Assembly: GCF_043642205.1 (NCBI RefSeq)
Contig: NZ_JBHZSG010000014.1
Coordinates: 15,292 to 79,291, forward strand
DNA length: 64,000 bases
Source of the DNA: Thalassotalea_A litorea
GTDB lineage: Bacteria; Pseudomonadota; Gammaproteobacteria; Enterobacterales; Alteromonadaceae
Direction: 5' to 3'
Shown here: positions 7,024-17,300 of the stretch, in pieces
Layout of the letters: each line of letters begins with the position of its first letter
Position numbering within the stretch: position 1 is the first letter of the stretch
The notes under the pieces: generated by a model
Databases searched by the model: none
What the model saw: only the letters and a program-made list of their open reading frames with translations
What the model was told of the DNA's origin: nothing
Made by a program: the position numbers and the translations under genes

Positions 7024-8097
7024 CTAGGCCGTATTTTGAAACGTCCCGGCATCGAGAATCTGTTTACGTGGTTTGAATTTGCAGATGTAATTCCAGTTCC
7101 AGCTTGGGTCGTATTTGTGGCATAAGCCCCAATCCAGGCCAGGTTCTGGTAACTCTTGTTCCGGGCGAAATAATCCCATTGCCTCTGGGCCACCTTTGAT
7201 ATGGGCTTTGATCTCAAAATTAATGCCGTCTTTGGCAAACTGAATGGTGTTTTTCTCAGGGCCGTCGGTAGTTAACATGGTGGCAATACCACCTTGGTAA
7301 TTCCAGACCACCACTTCATGGCCACTATTGGAAATCGGGTTGTATTCTGATTTTACATAAGGGCCATGAATATCATCGGCGATGGCGACACCATGTTTGA
7401 TTTCCCTGCCACCAAAATTCATGGTTTCGCCCATGGTTTCGCCTTTGTAATACAGATAAAACTTATCGTTAAAGAACAAAATGCACGGATCATGAACCTT
7501 ATGACTATCAAAGCTCCCCTTCTCATAGACGTGAAAACGATTATCTTCATCACCTTTCCAGGAACCGTCTTTTGATGGTGATAAAATAGGGCCCGGTGAT
7601 TTTTTCCAGGGACCAAACGGCGAGTCGGCTTCAGCTAGCGCAATTTCTTCATACTGACGATTGGTATAAGGATATTGAACCGTTTGATAAACCAGATAAT
7701 ATTTACCGTCATGATCCAAAATTTCCGGCGTAAACACTGCACGGTCGTCATAACTTCCTGCAGGTCCGCGACTAATGGCTACGCCCTGCTCTTCCCAGGT
7801 TTCAGTATCCGTTGATGTCGCATGCCAGACTTCGGTTAAATCCCATGGGAAGACTTTATCGTCCGGGTTTGCACTACCAAAACCTACGGTTTCACCACTG
7901 CCTTTGGTATACCAGCAATGGTACAGGCCGTCGACCAAAATCACTGAAGTAGGATCGCGACGGATCACCCCTTCTTCAAATGCGAAATCGCCCTTTAACG
8001 GACTAATATCAAATTCGGTAAGCCACTCAGGTCCTTTTTGATCGTAACCGCGCTCAATGGCACGTTGACTGGCGAGGCTTAATTTGTTTTCAGACAT
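7024..8097 (-). CDS. GH117 alpha-1,3-(3,6-anhydro)-L-galactosidase (neoagarooligosaccharide hydrolase)
   Basis: This 357-residue protein has no signal peptide, so it is cytoplasmic. It reads as the five-bladed propeller of GH117: RRDPTSVILVDGLYHCWYT (Asp48), DDRAVFTPEIL (Asp118), VHDPCILFF (Asp203) and SGHEVVVWNYQGG (His260, Glu261). These Asp and His positions match the acidic catalytic residues and the catalytic-site histidine of the family. The enzyme removes 3,6-anhydro-L-galactose from the non-reducing end of neoagarobiose and longer oligosaccharides, giving AHG plus D-galactose. It lies 33 bp after an MFS sugar porter in the same operon, under an upstream TTGTTAACAA site, so uptake and hydrolysis are coupled. 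Confidence 0.92.
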   Translation of the reverse strand: MSENKLSLASQRAIERGYDQKGPEWLTEFDISPLKGDFAFEEGVIRRDPTSVILVDGLYHCWYTKGSGETVGFGSANPDDKVFPWDLTEVWHATSTDTETWEEQGVAISRGPAGSYDDRAVFTPEILDHDGKYYLVYQTVQYPYTNRQYEEIALAEADSPFGPWKKSPGPILSPSKDGSWKGDEDNRFHVYEKGSFDSHKVHDPCILFFNDKFYLYYKGETMGETMNFGGREIKHGVAIADDIHGPYVKSEYNPISNSGHEVVVWNYQGGIATMLTTDGPEKNTIQFAKDGINFEIKAHIKGGPEAMGLFRPEQELPEPGLDWGLCHKYDPSWNWNYICKFKPRKQILDAGTFQNTA

Positions 8098-8130
8098 AAA
8101 TCATCTCTCTAGCAATAATGACTTTTCCCA

Positions 8131-9708
8131 TTAATTTGCCACCAATTGTGCTTCAATTTCTTCAATGGTTTTGTGTTTTGTCTCTGGCAACAGTTTGTAT
8201 AAGCAGATAAAGCCAACAACACCACTGACGGCATAAAACATAAATACATCGGCGGCACCAACATTATTCAATAGCCATGGGAAAAACTGTTGTACGAAAT
8301 AGCTGACCATAGAACTGATAAAGGCAAAGACTGGTATCGCAACACCACGCACGCCGGTCGGGAAAATTTCAGAGAAAAGCACCCAGAGAATTGGCCCCAG
8401 TGAGTAGTGGAAAGCAATAATGAACAACATAATACCTGTCATCACGACAGCAACATTAATGTTGGTCGCACTTTGCAACAGAATGCTTTCTGCCGCTCGA
8501 AGCTCTGATTCTGACATAGTTTTGCGAAGCGCCGCTTTAAATTCTATATCTGTTTCAAAGGTGATATCCGCCATATGGGATATTCCTTCAATACCATGCT
8601 CATTTTTTACTTCTATGATTTGTTCTGATGTCAGCTGATAAGTCGCTTGTTTAAAGCCGATATGGCAGACAAATAAACTGATACTGGCCAAGATTAACCC
8701 AGACATCAGCAACGGTCTGCGACCCACTTTATCGATTAATAATATCGCGACGATGGTAAAGGCAACGCCGACCACACCAACGACTACGGCATTTAAAAAT
8801 GCGGCATCGGTACCCACGCCAATTTGTTCAAATACTGTGGGCGCATAGAATAAAATGGCATTGATGCCTGTGGCTTGTTGGACAATCGCAATGGTCAGAG
8901 CAACGATAACGGCTTTTCTGAGTTTGGTTGAAAATAGTGCCTTAAACGAGGCAATAAAGGATTTACTGGCAGGGTCGATTTCCAGACTGTGTTTAACCTG
9001 TGCCACTTCTTCTTCCGGTGATAAATCATGATCAAAACTGGCAATGATTTCTTTCGCTTCCGCTTCCTGGCCTTTCATAATTAACCAGCGAGGGCTCTTT
9101 GGGATCTTAAATAATAATACGAACCAAATGATTGCCGGAATAATTTCGACGCCCAGCATCCAGCGCCAGGTTTGTGTATCAATGGCTAAGCTAGACACCC
9201 AGGTTAAATCCGACTGGGATAACATTAAAATCCCGTAGTTAATAAAATATGCAGCCGAGAAACCAACAACGATGCTGACCTGTACAATCGATACCAATTT
9301 CCCGCGGATTTTCGATGGGGCGATTTCGCCAATGTACATGGCAGCGACCGATAATGAGGTAAACGCAAAACCTCCGACAAAGCGGGCGACTACTAGGGTT
9401 TCATAGTTTGGTGCAAATGTAGACGCTATTGCCGAGAATATATAAATAAAAGAGATGCCGATTAAGGTTTTTTTGCGGCCAATTTGATCACAAATATAAC
9501 CGGTGATCATCAGCGCAAACAACACCGCCAGACCAGGCGCACTCACCATGGCCCCTACTTCCATATCCGAGAGTGAAAATTCCTTCGCTACAAACTTAAT
9601 CGTTCCAGAAATTAATGCGGCGTCCAATCCCAGAATAAATGCCCCAAACGCCACCACCATGGCACAAAAGTAGACACTATGGCTTACTGATTTCATATTC
9701 TTCCCCAA
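8131..9708 (-). CDS. MFS sugar porter (sugar:H+ symporter family)
   Basis: This 525-residue, 12-helix transporter has sugar-porter signatures: GLDAALISGT in helix 1, DQIGRKK between helices 2 and 3, PKSPRWL before the central loop, DKVGRRP, and PETKHKTIEEIE at the C-terminus. An unusually long polar insert of about 70 residues (roughly 350-420, helical and rich in Glu, Thr and Ser) separates two late helices. It probably imports a monosaccharide or neoagarooligosaccharide across the inner membrane; the exact substrate cannot be read. It is first in the operon with GH117 and has a TTGTTAACAA palindrome about 75 bp upstream. Confidence 0.88.
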   Translation of the reverse strand: MGKNMKSVSHSVYFCAMVVAFGAFILGLDAALISGTIKFVAKEFSLSDMEVGAMVSAPGLAVLFALMITGYICDQIGRKKTLIGISFIYIFSAIASTFAPNYETLVVARFVGGFAFTSLSVAAMYIGEIAPSKIRGKLVSIVQVSIVVGFSAAYFINYGILMLSQSDLTWVSSLAIDTQTWRWMLGVEIIPAIIWFVLLFKIPKSPRWLIMKGQEAEAKEIIASFDHDLSPEEEVAQVKHSLEIDPASKSFIASFKALFSTKLRKAVIVALTIAIVQQATGINAILFYAPTVFEQIGVGTDAAFLNAVVVGVVGVAFTIVAILLIDKVGRRPLLMSGLILASISLFVCHIGFKQATYQLTSEQIIEVKNEHGIEGISHMADITFETDIEFKAALRKTMSESELRAAESILLQSATNINVAVVMTGIMLFIIAFHYSLGPILWVLFSEIFPTGVRGVAIPVFAFISSMVSYFVQQFFPWLLNNVGAADVFMFYAVSGVVGFICLYKLLPETKHKTIEEIEAQLVAN

Positions 9709-9783
9709 ATAAAACCGTGTTTATTGTTTTTAAATTACGGTACTTCTTCTAATTAGCTCTGATGTTACCTTAACCACGCCACA

Positions 9784-9793
9784 TTGTTAACAA
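9784..9793. promoter_or_regulatory. TTGTTAACAA operator upstream of MFS-GH117
   Basis: The perfect palindrome TTGTTAACAA (extended ATTGTTAACAAT) lies 76-85 bp upstream of the MFS start. The same core precedes five other units of the locus. The GT...AC half-site layout fits GntR/FadR regulators. Confidence 0.6.
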
Positions 9794-9827
9794 TTAAATA
9801 TATTCAATTATTGCATTTATTACAGTT

Positions 9828-10535
9828 CTAGCCACAACTCAAAGGATTTTCGGTTTGCACTACCCTGACGTTATTGATTTCAAGATCCATTTTACCCCCG
9901 GTATAAAGCATAAATGGCGAGGTTACTTTACTTAAATCAAAGTCAGCGCGTTTAAAACAACTTAACGGAATTGGTAACATGGCCCACTCCCCTTTAGGCA
10001 AGCGTTTAAGGGCATTTTTCAATGGAAAACTACTACGACATTGCCAGTCCCAGTTACATTCCATGGTAAAATCAACATTTTTATTCGGGGCATTATTGAC
10101 TTTAATGTCGATCAAAAGAACCCCTCTGTCTTGATAAGGCAGTAAATTTGCAAACCTTTGCGTATTAATGATGTTGGCGGTCATCACGTTTTTATCTTCC
10201 GTGCCCCACTCATTTTTAACCCCTTTAGGTTTCCAGGTTAGCCGCACGGCATCTCCTTCAACATTACGAGTCGCCTTCTGCGCTTTTAAACTCCCTTTGG
10301 CCGTTTTACCAGACTGATTTTCCAGGGCAACCTGGCCAAATTGCAGGCTAAACTGCCATGGCGTGTTAGACTGTCCAGCAATAAAGTAATCTGTGGTCTG
10401 GTTCAGGTTTTGCGGTTGCTGTTGCTGTTGTTGCTGCGCCTTAGTAACCGAGGTACTTAGCAAAAAAATAGTCGTACCAATAAGAATACGAACCAAGCGG
10501 TCAACGTTGCGCATTGTCATTTTTTTAATAATCAT
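9828..10535 (-). CDS. Secreted stand-alone ExoP C-terminal-like (galactose-binding-like) domain protein
   Basis: This 235-residue protein has a signal peptide ending near TKA and a run of seven glutamines right after the predicted cleavage site. The rest resembles the beta-sandwich domain normally fused to the C-terminus of GH3 enzymes such as ExoP: GDAVRLTWKP, a MECNWDWQC pair of cysteines, LPKGEWAMLPIPLSCF and SPFMLYTGGKMDLEINNVRV. No catalytic domain is present. A role as a secreted carbohydrate-binding accessory protein is inferred. It follows the tryptophan-halogenase-family gene by 45 bp at the end of that operon. Confidence 0.65.
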   Translation of the reverse strand: MIIKKMTMRNVDRLVRILIGTTIFLLSTSVTKAQQQQQQQPQNLNQTTDYFIAGQSNTPWQFSLQFGQVALENQSGKTAKGSLKAQKATRNVEGDAVRLTWKPKGVKNEWGTEDKNVMTANIINTQRFANLLPYQDRGVLLIDIKVNNAPNKNVDFTMECNWDWQCRSSFPLKNALKRLPKGEWAMLPIPLSCFKRADFDLSKVTSPFMLYTGGKMDLEINNVRVVQTENPLSCG

Positions 10536-10580
10536 ACGTTTGCTCTTCTATTATTGATGTTTTAACAATAGGTGGTGGTC

Positions 10581-12125
10581 TTACGCCAGGTGAGCCATGA
10601 AAACGTCATGCCATTGACGATTGCGTGGCAAACCCGATTGTAATTGTAATTGGTTGTGTTTAGTCGTCTCGATTTGCGCGAGCAATTGCTGGACTCTGTC
10701 CTGAGGGAGAGATTGCAGTAACTGTGTTGGATAACCGCTACCATACAGCACATATTGATAGCTGGCTGCCTGAAAAATCTCACCATTGCGGTCAAAATCC
10801 AATAACGATGGCACCCGATGACGCCACAACTGTAAAAGCTCTTTAAGACGTTCTGGTATTGTTTGTGGGTCGCGATGATCCAGCCAAAAACGCGATTGTC
10901 GTTCACTTAACACATAATGCAGTTTCAAAAATTCAATCACGCGTTGCCAGCGATAATGAAAGGTCTGATTGAAACGCTTGGCAATAATTGGCATTTCCGA
11001 CTGAACAACGGGCAATTGTTCGGCCAGCATATTTGCCGAGAGTTCGATCATCACCAAAGCCGATGCTTCCAACGGTTCAATAAAGCCGGCAGACAATCCG
11101 ATTGCCAGACAGTTGCCTAGCCAAAACTGCTCTTTGTAACCGGGATTAAAGGCTATCTCGCGTATCTCATATGACGAGCTAGACATCGAGCTGAAAGACG
11201 AACGTATATATTGTTCCAGCACACCTAATGCGTCTGCCGATTCCATATGTCTTGATGAATAAACATGACCGATTCCCCGTCGTTGCGGTACCGGTATGTC
11301 CCAAATCCATCCACTTGTTTGCGCGCTGGCACGGGTAACTGAGGCGATTGGTGATTGTTGTTCTGGGATTTGCGCCGTTAGTGCCCGGTCACAAAACAAA
11401 GTATCACTGACATCAATATTTTTGACCGACAGAGCCTGCCCCAATAACAACGCTTTTATGCCGGAGCAATCAATAAACAAATCTGCATGAAGTTGTTCAT
11501 CAGTGTCGGTATCTAACGACGTGATGTTTTTCTCTGCGCCTACATTGACTTTTTTAATGTTGGCGATCCGATGCTCCACCCCGAGTTTGCCCATACAATG
11601 ATGTTTGAGATATTTGGCAAATGCCCTGGCATCGAGGTGATAGCCATAATTTAAATACGCATCATAACTGCCCTGGCGCGTCGTTTTAGGTGCTAAACCG
11701 AGCGCACAGGTAGCATGTTGAATGCTTATATATTGGCTAAATGGCTGAGCTGTCTTTTGCTGTAACCAAAGCCGCGACAAATCGCCTTCGACAGCGCCAG
11801 GCGGCACATCAAAAGGGTGTAAATAAGAGGACTCGGTATGTTCGCTATGCCAGTTAATAAATTGCGAACCTTGTTTAAAGGACATTGGAACATGGCGAAA
11901 AAGATCCCGCTCGTCAATGCCAAGCTTTTGCATCGTATCCGGCATAGTCGGCCAGGTACCTTCACCGACGCCAATTGTTGCGATGTCAGCGGATTCCACC
12001 AGGGTGATGGTTAATTGCTTTTGGCGAATGCGCTGTTGATGGGTCGCAGCTAATATACCAGCGGTCAACCAACCGGCGCTACCACCGCCAACGATGAGAA
12101 TGGACTGAATGGGTGTATTATTCAT
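10581..12125 (-). CDS. Tryptophan-halogenase-family FAD-dependent enzyme
   Basis: This 514-residue flavoprotein has the N-terminal dinucleotide motif GGGSAGW (13-19), a lysine at 84 in MSFKQGSQFINW where the family places its catalytic lysine, and the halogenase motif WxWxIP at 273-278 (WIWDIP). All hallmarks of flavin-dependent halogenases are therefore present. Relatives are often found beside TonB-dependent receptors in polysaccharide loci of Alteromonadales, where their substrate is unknown. It lies between the TonB receptor/lipoprotein pair and a secreted accessory domain. A terminator-like hairpin separates it from the lipoprotein gene, so its expression may be lower or separately initiated. 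Confidence 0.88.
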   Translation of the reverse strand: MNNTPIQSILIVGGGSAGWLTAGILAATHQQRIRQKQLTITLVESADIATIGVGEGTWPTMPDTMQKLGIDERDLFRHVPMSFKQGSQFINWHSEHTESSYLHPFDVPPGAVEGDLSRLWLQQKTAQPFSQYISIQHATCALGLAPKTTRQGSYDAYLNYGYHLDARAFAKYLKHHCMGKLGVEHRIANIKKVNVGAEKNITSLDTDTDEQLHADLFIDCSGIKALLLGQALSVKNIDVSDTLFCDRALTAQIPEQQSPIASVTRASAQTSGWIWDIPVPQRRGIGHVYSSRHMESADALGVLEQYIRSSFSSMSSSSYEIREIAFNPGYKEQFWLGNCLAIGLSAGFIEPLEASALVMIELSANMLAEQLPVVQSEMPIIAKRFNQTFHYRWQRVIEFLKLHYVLSERQSRFWLDHRDPQTIPERLKELLQLWRHRVPSLLDFDRNGEIFQAASYQYVLYGSGYPTQLLQSLPQDRVQQLLAQIETTKHNQLQLQSGLPRNRQWHDVFMAHLA

Positions 12126-12165
12126 TTACATCACTATTGGTTTATTTGTTATCTAAATTGATAAA

Positions 12166-12196
12166 AAAAGCCCTAAGCGTGCAGCATAGGGCTTTT
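12166..12196. terminator. Bidirectional rho-independent terminator
   Basis: The perfect 10-bp stem AAAAGCCCTA/TAGGGCTTTT with an 11-base loop is flanked by A and T tracts on both sides. It lies after the surface-lipoprotein gene and before the halogenase-family gene, so it should end or attenuate TonB-receptor operon transcripts. Confidence 0.8.
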
Positions 12197-12264
12197 CAAT
12201 TTAATGCCAGCTTGCACAACCTTGCCAAAACAAAGGGGAGAGTGCAAGTCGGCTTAACGCTTGG

Positions 12265-14325
12265 TTATTCAACTTCGATTAACTGCACGTCATCAACAAT
12301 AAAGTCACCATTGCCGCTCCAAAGACTTGGTTTGAACTGAATGGTTACACCGCGTTCACTCCAGTCTGTGATGCTGTTGTAGGCGTCAACATTAATGAAT
12401 TGTTCAATCACAAACACTTCATCTAATGGATGATTCACCATATTGCGAGAACGTGGTTGGATTTGTGATTGCAGATCATCACCAAAGACCGACGTTGCTT
12501 CACCTTCATTGGTGTCAAACAGGTTCAGCGTGATAGGACTAAATCCATTCCCGTCATGTTTTTTGGCAACCACGATGAGGCGCAACAGATACTTTTTACC
12601 ATTTTCAATGGTGCCTTTAGGCAACGCAAGGTTCGCTGCAGCCCAGCCGGTAGCACGTAGACTGTGTAAGCCGTTAATTGGCGTTACCGATTCAATCGCA
12701 ATATTACCGCCGGTCCAATCGCCTAATGTACCGTCTTCAAAATTAACGTTGTTGCTACCTGATTGATAAACCGCATTGTTGACCGGATCCGAAGAGAATC
12801 GACCAGCAAAAACATCATCAAGGCTAATCAAAGACGTACCTAACGTCAGTTCACGTGAGCTGGTGGTATCATCGCTTGCCAGCACGAATGACGTAACATT
12901 GGTGTTATGCTCTTTCCAAGGAACTTCAGCGCCACCAACAAATGGAGGATGGAATCCCCAGGTTTGATAAACCGGTACTTCGCCACCGTTAATCCAAGCA
13001 CTATAGCGGCCCCAGTTACCGATGCGATCGGTCTGGCGTACGTAATAAGCACCACCTGTTTGCACATCAAAGCTTTGCTTGATGGTTGTTTCACCGGACG
13101 CTTCTAAGTGATACGCTCCCTCGTATGCTTCATCGCTAGCGACAACGTCAACTAAACTTGAATCCGCAACTGTCCAGCCGGTTAAATCTCCGGACTCAAA
13201 ACCACCATTGGTTAACAGACTTGTTGGCTCTTGACGGGTAAAGTTGATTACAAAGCTGCTCTCAACTACATGCCCGGCAGTTTCACCTTCTTCCCCATCC
13301 GTCAGGTTAAAGCTGTATTCCCAACTTGCCATATCGCCGTTTGCTGCGACATACTTAGAAAAATCAACCGGGTCAATGACGAGTACGGAACCAGAAGACT
13401 TATTAAACATAAGTGCTGGACCGCCATCAACTGGTGTGATGCTATCTACATCGACAAGGATCGGATCGCCGTTCCATTCGACCGTGTATTTTTCATCAGC
13501 AAGATCGACAAAAACCATGTCATCATTGTTTGTCAGGTTGCCTTCATAAGTCATTACCACTTCTGGTGGCAATGGCTCTGGACGGACACCACGAATGTTA
13601 ATCGTCGCCTTGCGAGGTAAGCTGTGGTTATGATCTTCAACATTATAATTAAACATCAAAGAAACCGTTTCACCTAATGCAATTTGCTCACTGATACTGG
13701 CAATATCTAAGGTCAATACTGAGCCATCAAGACTATGAATATCGAACGTGTTCGCCGAATCGGCCGTAAAACCGGAAATCGACAGCGCTTCACCATCAGC
13801 ATCAACCACGCCTTCAAGTAAATCGACAACGCCTTGCGCATCAAATTTGGTAAAACTTACCGTTAAATCTTCGAATACCGGGGCGAAATCTTCACCAATA
13901 ACCGTAACTGAAATCGTACGCGGTACGGCGGCTGCGCCATCACTGATATTGTAAGTAAAATTAACCGTTAAGGTACCACCGGTATCTAGGTTTGGCGCGA
14001 TTGCCGATGGACGAACACCTAATTTATTGCCTTCAAATTCAAATCCGGTCATATCTTCAGCATCAGAGCTAAAACCATCAATAAAAAGAATATCGCCATC
14101 CGGATCGAAGGCGATGCCTTCACCATTTTTCGCGCCATCCGGTGTACCAAGCAGGTAAAGAAATTCAAACGCATCGGCTTCGTTATATGTGCGAACAATA
14201 TCGCCACCATGTTCCGGTGCAGCATTTACACCATCATCCGGTTTTACATAGTCATCATCACAGGCTCCAAGCATGGTCGTGAACGCCAGAGCCAACATCA
14301 TTTTAGATTTTTGGAATGTCTTCAT
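12265..14325 (-). CDS. Surface lipoprotein with Ig/cadherin-like and carbohydrate-binding-like modules
   Basis: This protein of 686 residues starts from the ATG at 14325; a TTG two codons upstream is the alternative. A lipoprotein signal ends in LGAC, followed by acidic DDDYVKPDD. Residues about 35-370 form repeated beta-sandwich modules with cadherin-like features (NFTYNISDGAAAVPRTISVTV, VVDADGEALSISGF). Residues about 380-530 and 545-686 look like two CBM-like jelly rolls, each opening with a phrase of the type NGGFESGDLTGW or NFEDGTLGDWTGG. I see no catalytic motif. It follows the TonB receptor and probably acts as its glycan-capturing partner, a SusD-like role without SusD homology. A terminator follows. 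Confidence 0.7.
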   Translation of the reverse strand: MKTFQKSKMMLALAFTTMLGACDDDYVKPDDGVNAAPEHGGDIVRTYNEADAFEFLYLLGTPDGAKNGEGIAFDPDGDILFIDGFSSDAEDMTGFEFEGNKLGVRPSAIAPNLDTGGTLTVNFTYNISDGAAAVPRTISVTVIGEDFAPVFEDLTVSFTKFDAQGVVDLLEGVVDADGEALSISGFTADSANTFDIHSLDGSVLTLDIASISEQIALGETVSLMFNYNVEDHNHSLPRKATINIRGVRPEPLPPEVVMTYEGNLTNNDDMVFVDLADEKYTVEWNGDPILVDVDSITPVDGGPALMFNKSSGSVLVIDPVDFSKYVAANGDMASWEYSFNLTDGEEGETAGHVVESSFVINFTRQEPTSLLTNGGFESGDLTGWTVADSSLVDVVASDEAYEGAYHLEASGETTIKQSFDVQTGGAYYVRQTDRIGNWGRYSAWINGGEVPVYQTWGFHPPFVGGAEVPWKEHNTNVTSFVLASDDTTSSRELTLGTSLISLDDVFAGRFSSDPVNNAVYQSGSNNVNFEDGTLGDWTGGNIAIESVTPINGLHSLRATGWAAANLALPKGTIENGKKYLLRLIVVAKKHDGNGFSPITLNLFDTNEGEATSVFGDDLQSQIQPRSRNMVNHPLDEVFVIEQFINVDAYNSITDWSERGVTIQFKPSLWSGNGDFIVDDVQLIEVE

Positions 14326-14385
14326 AATCAAACACCATTATTATTTTTAAAGACGGGACTGAATCCTCAGCCCCGTTTTAAAGGA

Positions 14386-17300
14386 TTAAAAGTTAACGCG
14401 AACACCTAAACGATAAGTCGTACCGACCTTATAGTTACGATAGGTGCGAGATGTTGGCGCATCGCCTTCAAGCGGATTGCCTTCTTCCAAAGCGACAAAG
14501 TTATAACCTGAACCATCCCATTCACGCTCAACCGCGATTTCGCGACTGGTAAAATAGGTGCGGTATTCTTCATCCGTCAGGTTGATAGCCTGGAAAGTAA
14601 ACATCACGTTTTCGTTAAACTGATAGCTCGCAGAAATATCTAAGGTTCCGCGACCTTCATTCCAAATAGAACCCTGGTTCCAGGTTCTGCCCTGCAAACC
14701 GGTATCATAATCGGTGCCTACCAGTGAATCACTGGTGCCACGATAACTGATACGGAATTGATGGCCATCCTGCTCCCAGAAAAGCGTTGCGTTATAGGTA
14801 TGCTCCGGCGTGTCTGCTACCGGATAAGCCGGTAAATCCTTGGTCGGATCAATGCTAGATTTGTCGGCATCATACTCACTATCCTGATAGGTATAGTTCG
14901 CAGAGACACCTAAACCACTCCAGATTCCCGGTAAGAAATCGTAAGTCTGAATGTAGCCAAGTTCCAAACCTGTGATTCGAGCGCCTTTACCATTGATGAT
15001 TTTGCTCACGCTATATTGCGCACACAAATCACGTAGGTCATCACTGAAACGATTTGGATCGGAAGGCCACCAGCCGTAATCGGCGGTTGCGCGAAGCGGC
15101 ATACAGCCCTGCAACCCGTAATCACTGCTCTCATCCCCAGTTGCAAGAAGCGGTAAATCTTCCTGAGAAACCGGGCCATCTACCTCACGTAAGTCCATTA
15201 AGTAAGTCACCGCACTTTCGGTATCGGTGAAATTTTTCATGTCTTTGTGGAAGATAGCGGCACTTAGCATTGACGATTCATTGAAATACCATTCCAAAGA
15301 AAGATCTAAGTTATTAGACTCAAGTGGTTCAAGCTTAGTGTTATACATATCAAGGCGACTACCTGACTGAGGATTACCAGAACCCCAATAGCCGTTTTCG
15401 TTTAGCTGAAATCCCGGACGTAACTTGTCAATTTCAGGACGAGTCATGGTTTTTGAAACAGCCAGTCGACCAATCCACTCATCACTGAACGCATAGTTTA
15501 AGTTCAAGCTTGGTAGCCAGTTTTCATAAGAATGAGAACCGGTTGCCGCAAACGATTGCAACTCTTTATTCTGCGTAGATGTAAACGGAAACTGGTTCGC
15601 ATTTAAGGTACTTAATGGCGTAGTGCCATCATACGTGATTGCAGAACCCCAACCGTGGTTACGAGTCGTAGATACATCGGCATAACGCCACATATTTAAC
15701 CAGTTAAGCGCGATCCCTGGATCTGCAAGGCTTGGATCTTGCTGGAACGCTGCCCAGGCCGCATAATCGGGATCATGACAAGGCCCTTGATCTGGGATTG
15801 GTGTCCACTGTGATGGATCGGTACCACTGCTAGTATCATACCCTCGACCATCAACACGCTGATATTTTTTCTCATAACCTAGCGTTACAGCTGGGTCTGA
15901 AAATACCGGCGCTCGACAGGCTGGTAAACTGGTGTCGCGTAAATCGCGCAATTGTACTAGATCAAATTCACGTTCAAGGGTTTCGGTAAACTGCCAAAAA
16001 TTTGCACCGGCATAACCCTCAGCATCAACATCTGTTTCAACGTAACGAATACCCACGTTACCGGTTAATCGACCATCAAAATATTCGAAGTTTGTCTTCA
16101 AATAAAATGCTGTTGTGTCAATATCGGTGATCCGGGATTCGGTGTTGTTCGGGGTACGAACAGTATCTTCAGAGTCCAACATAATGGATGCCGCATAAGC
16201 CGCATCTACCGGGATCCAGCCTTGGGTAGCGCCATTGCGGCCATAACCCAGGCTATCCATAAAGTCATCATAAGGAAGACCGCCATCTCGTGCGATTAAA
16301 GGCGCACGGATATCGAGCATTGAACCACCAGGTACGACAACCGGGTTACCATACTCATCTTCAATAACTTCAGAGGCAGTGACAGTATCAAATTGGTAGC
16401 TTTGATTATCGACGTCTTTGGTACGTTGGGTAACTTTGGCACCAAACTCTACCGAGGTAAGGCCGACAACATCTAAGTCATATTCAAAATCCAACTGAAT
16501 ATTGGCTAGCTCATCTTCGACGCTACGATCGGTTTCACGTAAAAATGCAAGATGCTGAACATCAACATCGGCCGGATTAAAACCGGTATAAACAGTATTA
16601 TCTTCGTAACCTGGAACAAAAATCCCGGTATCCGGATCGACTTCGTTAACAATTTGGTCGCCCAAGTCTACAAAACTATCACCAAATACCATTTCACAAC
16701 GGCCTGAGGTACAGTCATAACCTACTGGCTCAATCATTTCACCAGCATCGTAAAGTTTTACGGCAGGAACATTCGGAAAGTTTTGCAATGCAGCAAACGC
16801 ACTTGGTAAAGAATCCGATTTACTTAAAGAATAACCAATTAACCCCGACATACGGAATTCATCAGTAATTTCCTGTTTAATATTTAGTGCTGCACTGAAG
16901 TTATCCGATTCGTCGCCACCGGTGCTGTTTTGAATATCACCAGCGCCAAAGCGGTTAACGAACTTTGTCAGTGTCGATGTGTCAGTATTTATGGTGTACC
17001 AATCCGCCTGAGGATCGGTAAAAGGCGCCGCTGGGCGCAAGGTACCTAGCGGTTGTTCACCTTCGACAAAATTGTTATTGCCAGGGAAACGACTTACCAC
17101 CGCATCGTTATAGCGTTTTTGCTCAGCTTTGGTATAAGTCGCATCAAACATGATTTCAGTGCTATCCGTCGGTATCCACTGTAAACCTAAGTTAATACCC
17201 TGACGGTCATTGCTATTTTGATGCAATTCATAACGAGTACTTTGGTGCTGAATCGCTCTTACCGGACCGGCAATAACATTGCCATCCTGATCGCTGGCAA

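Noticed and set aside
13231..13620. Forward open frames inside the surface lipoprotein gene
   Set aside because: They lie antisense to the lipoprotein coding region with no independent evidence of coding.
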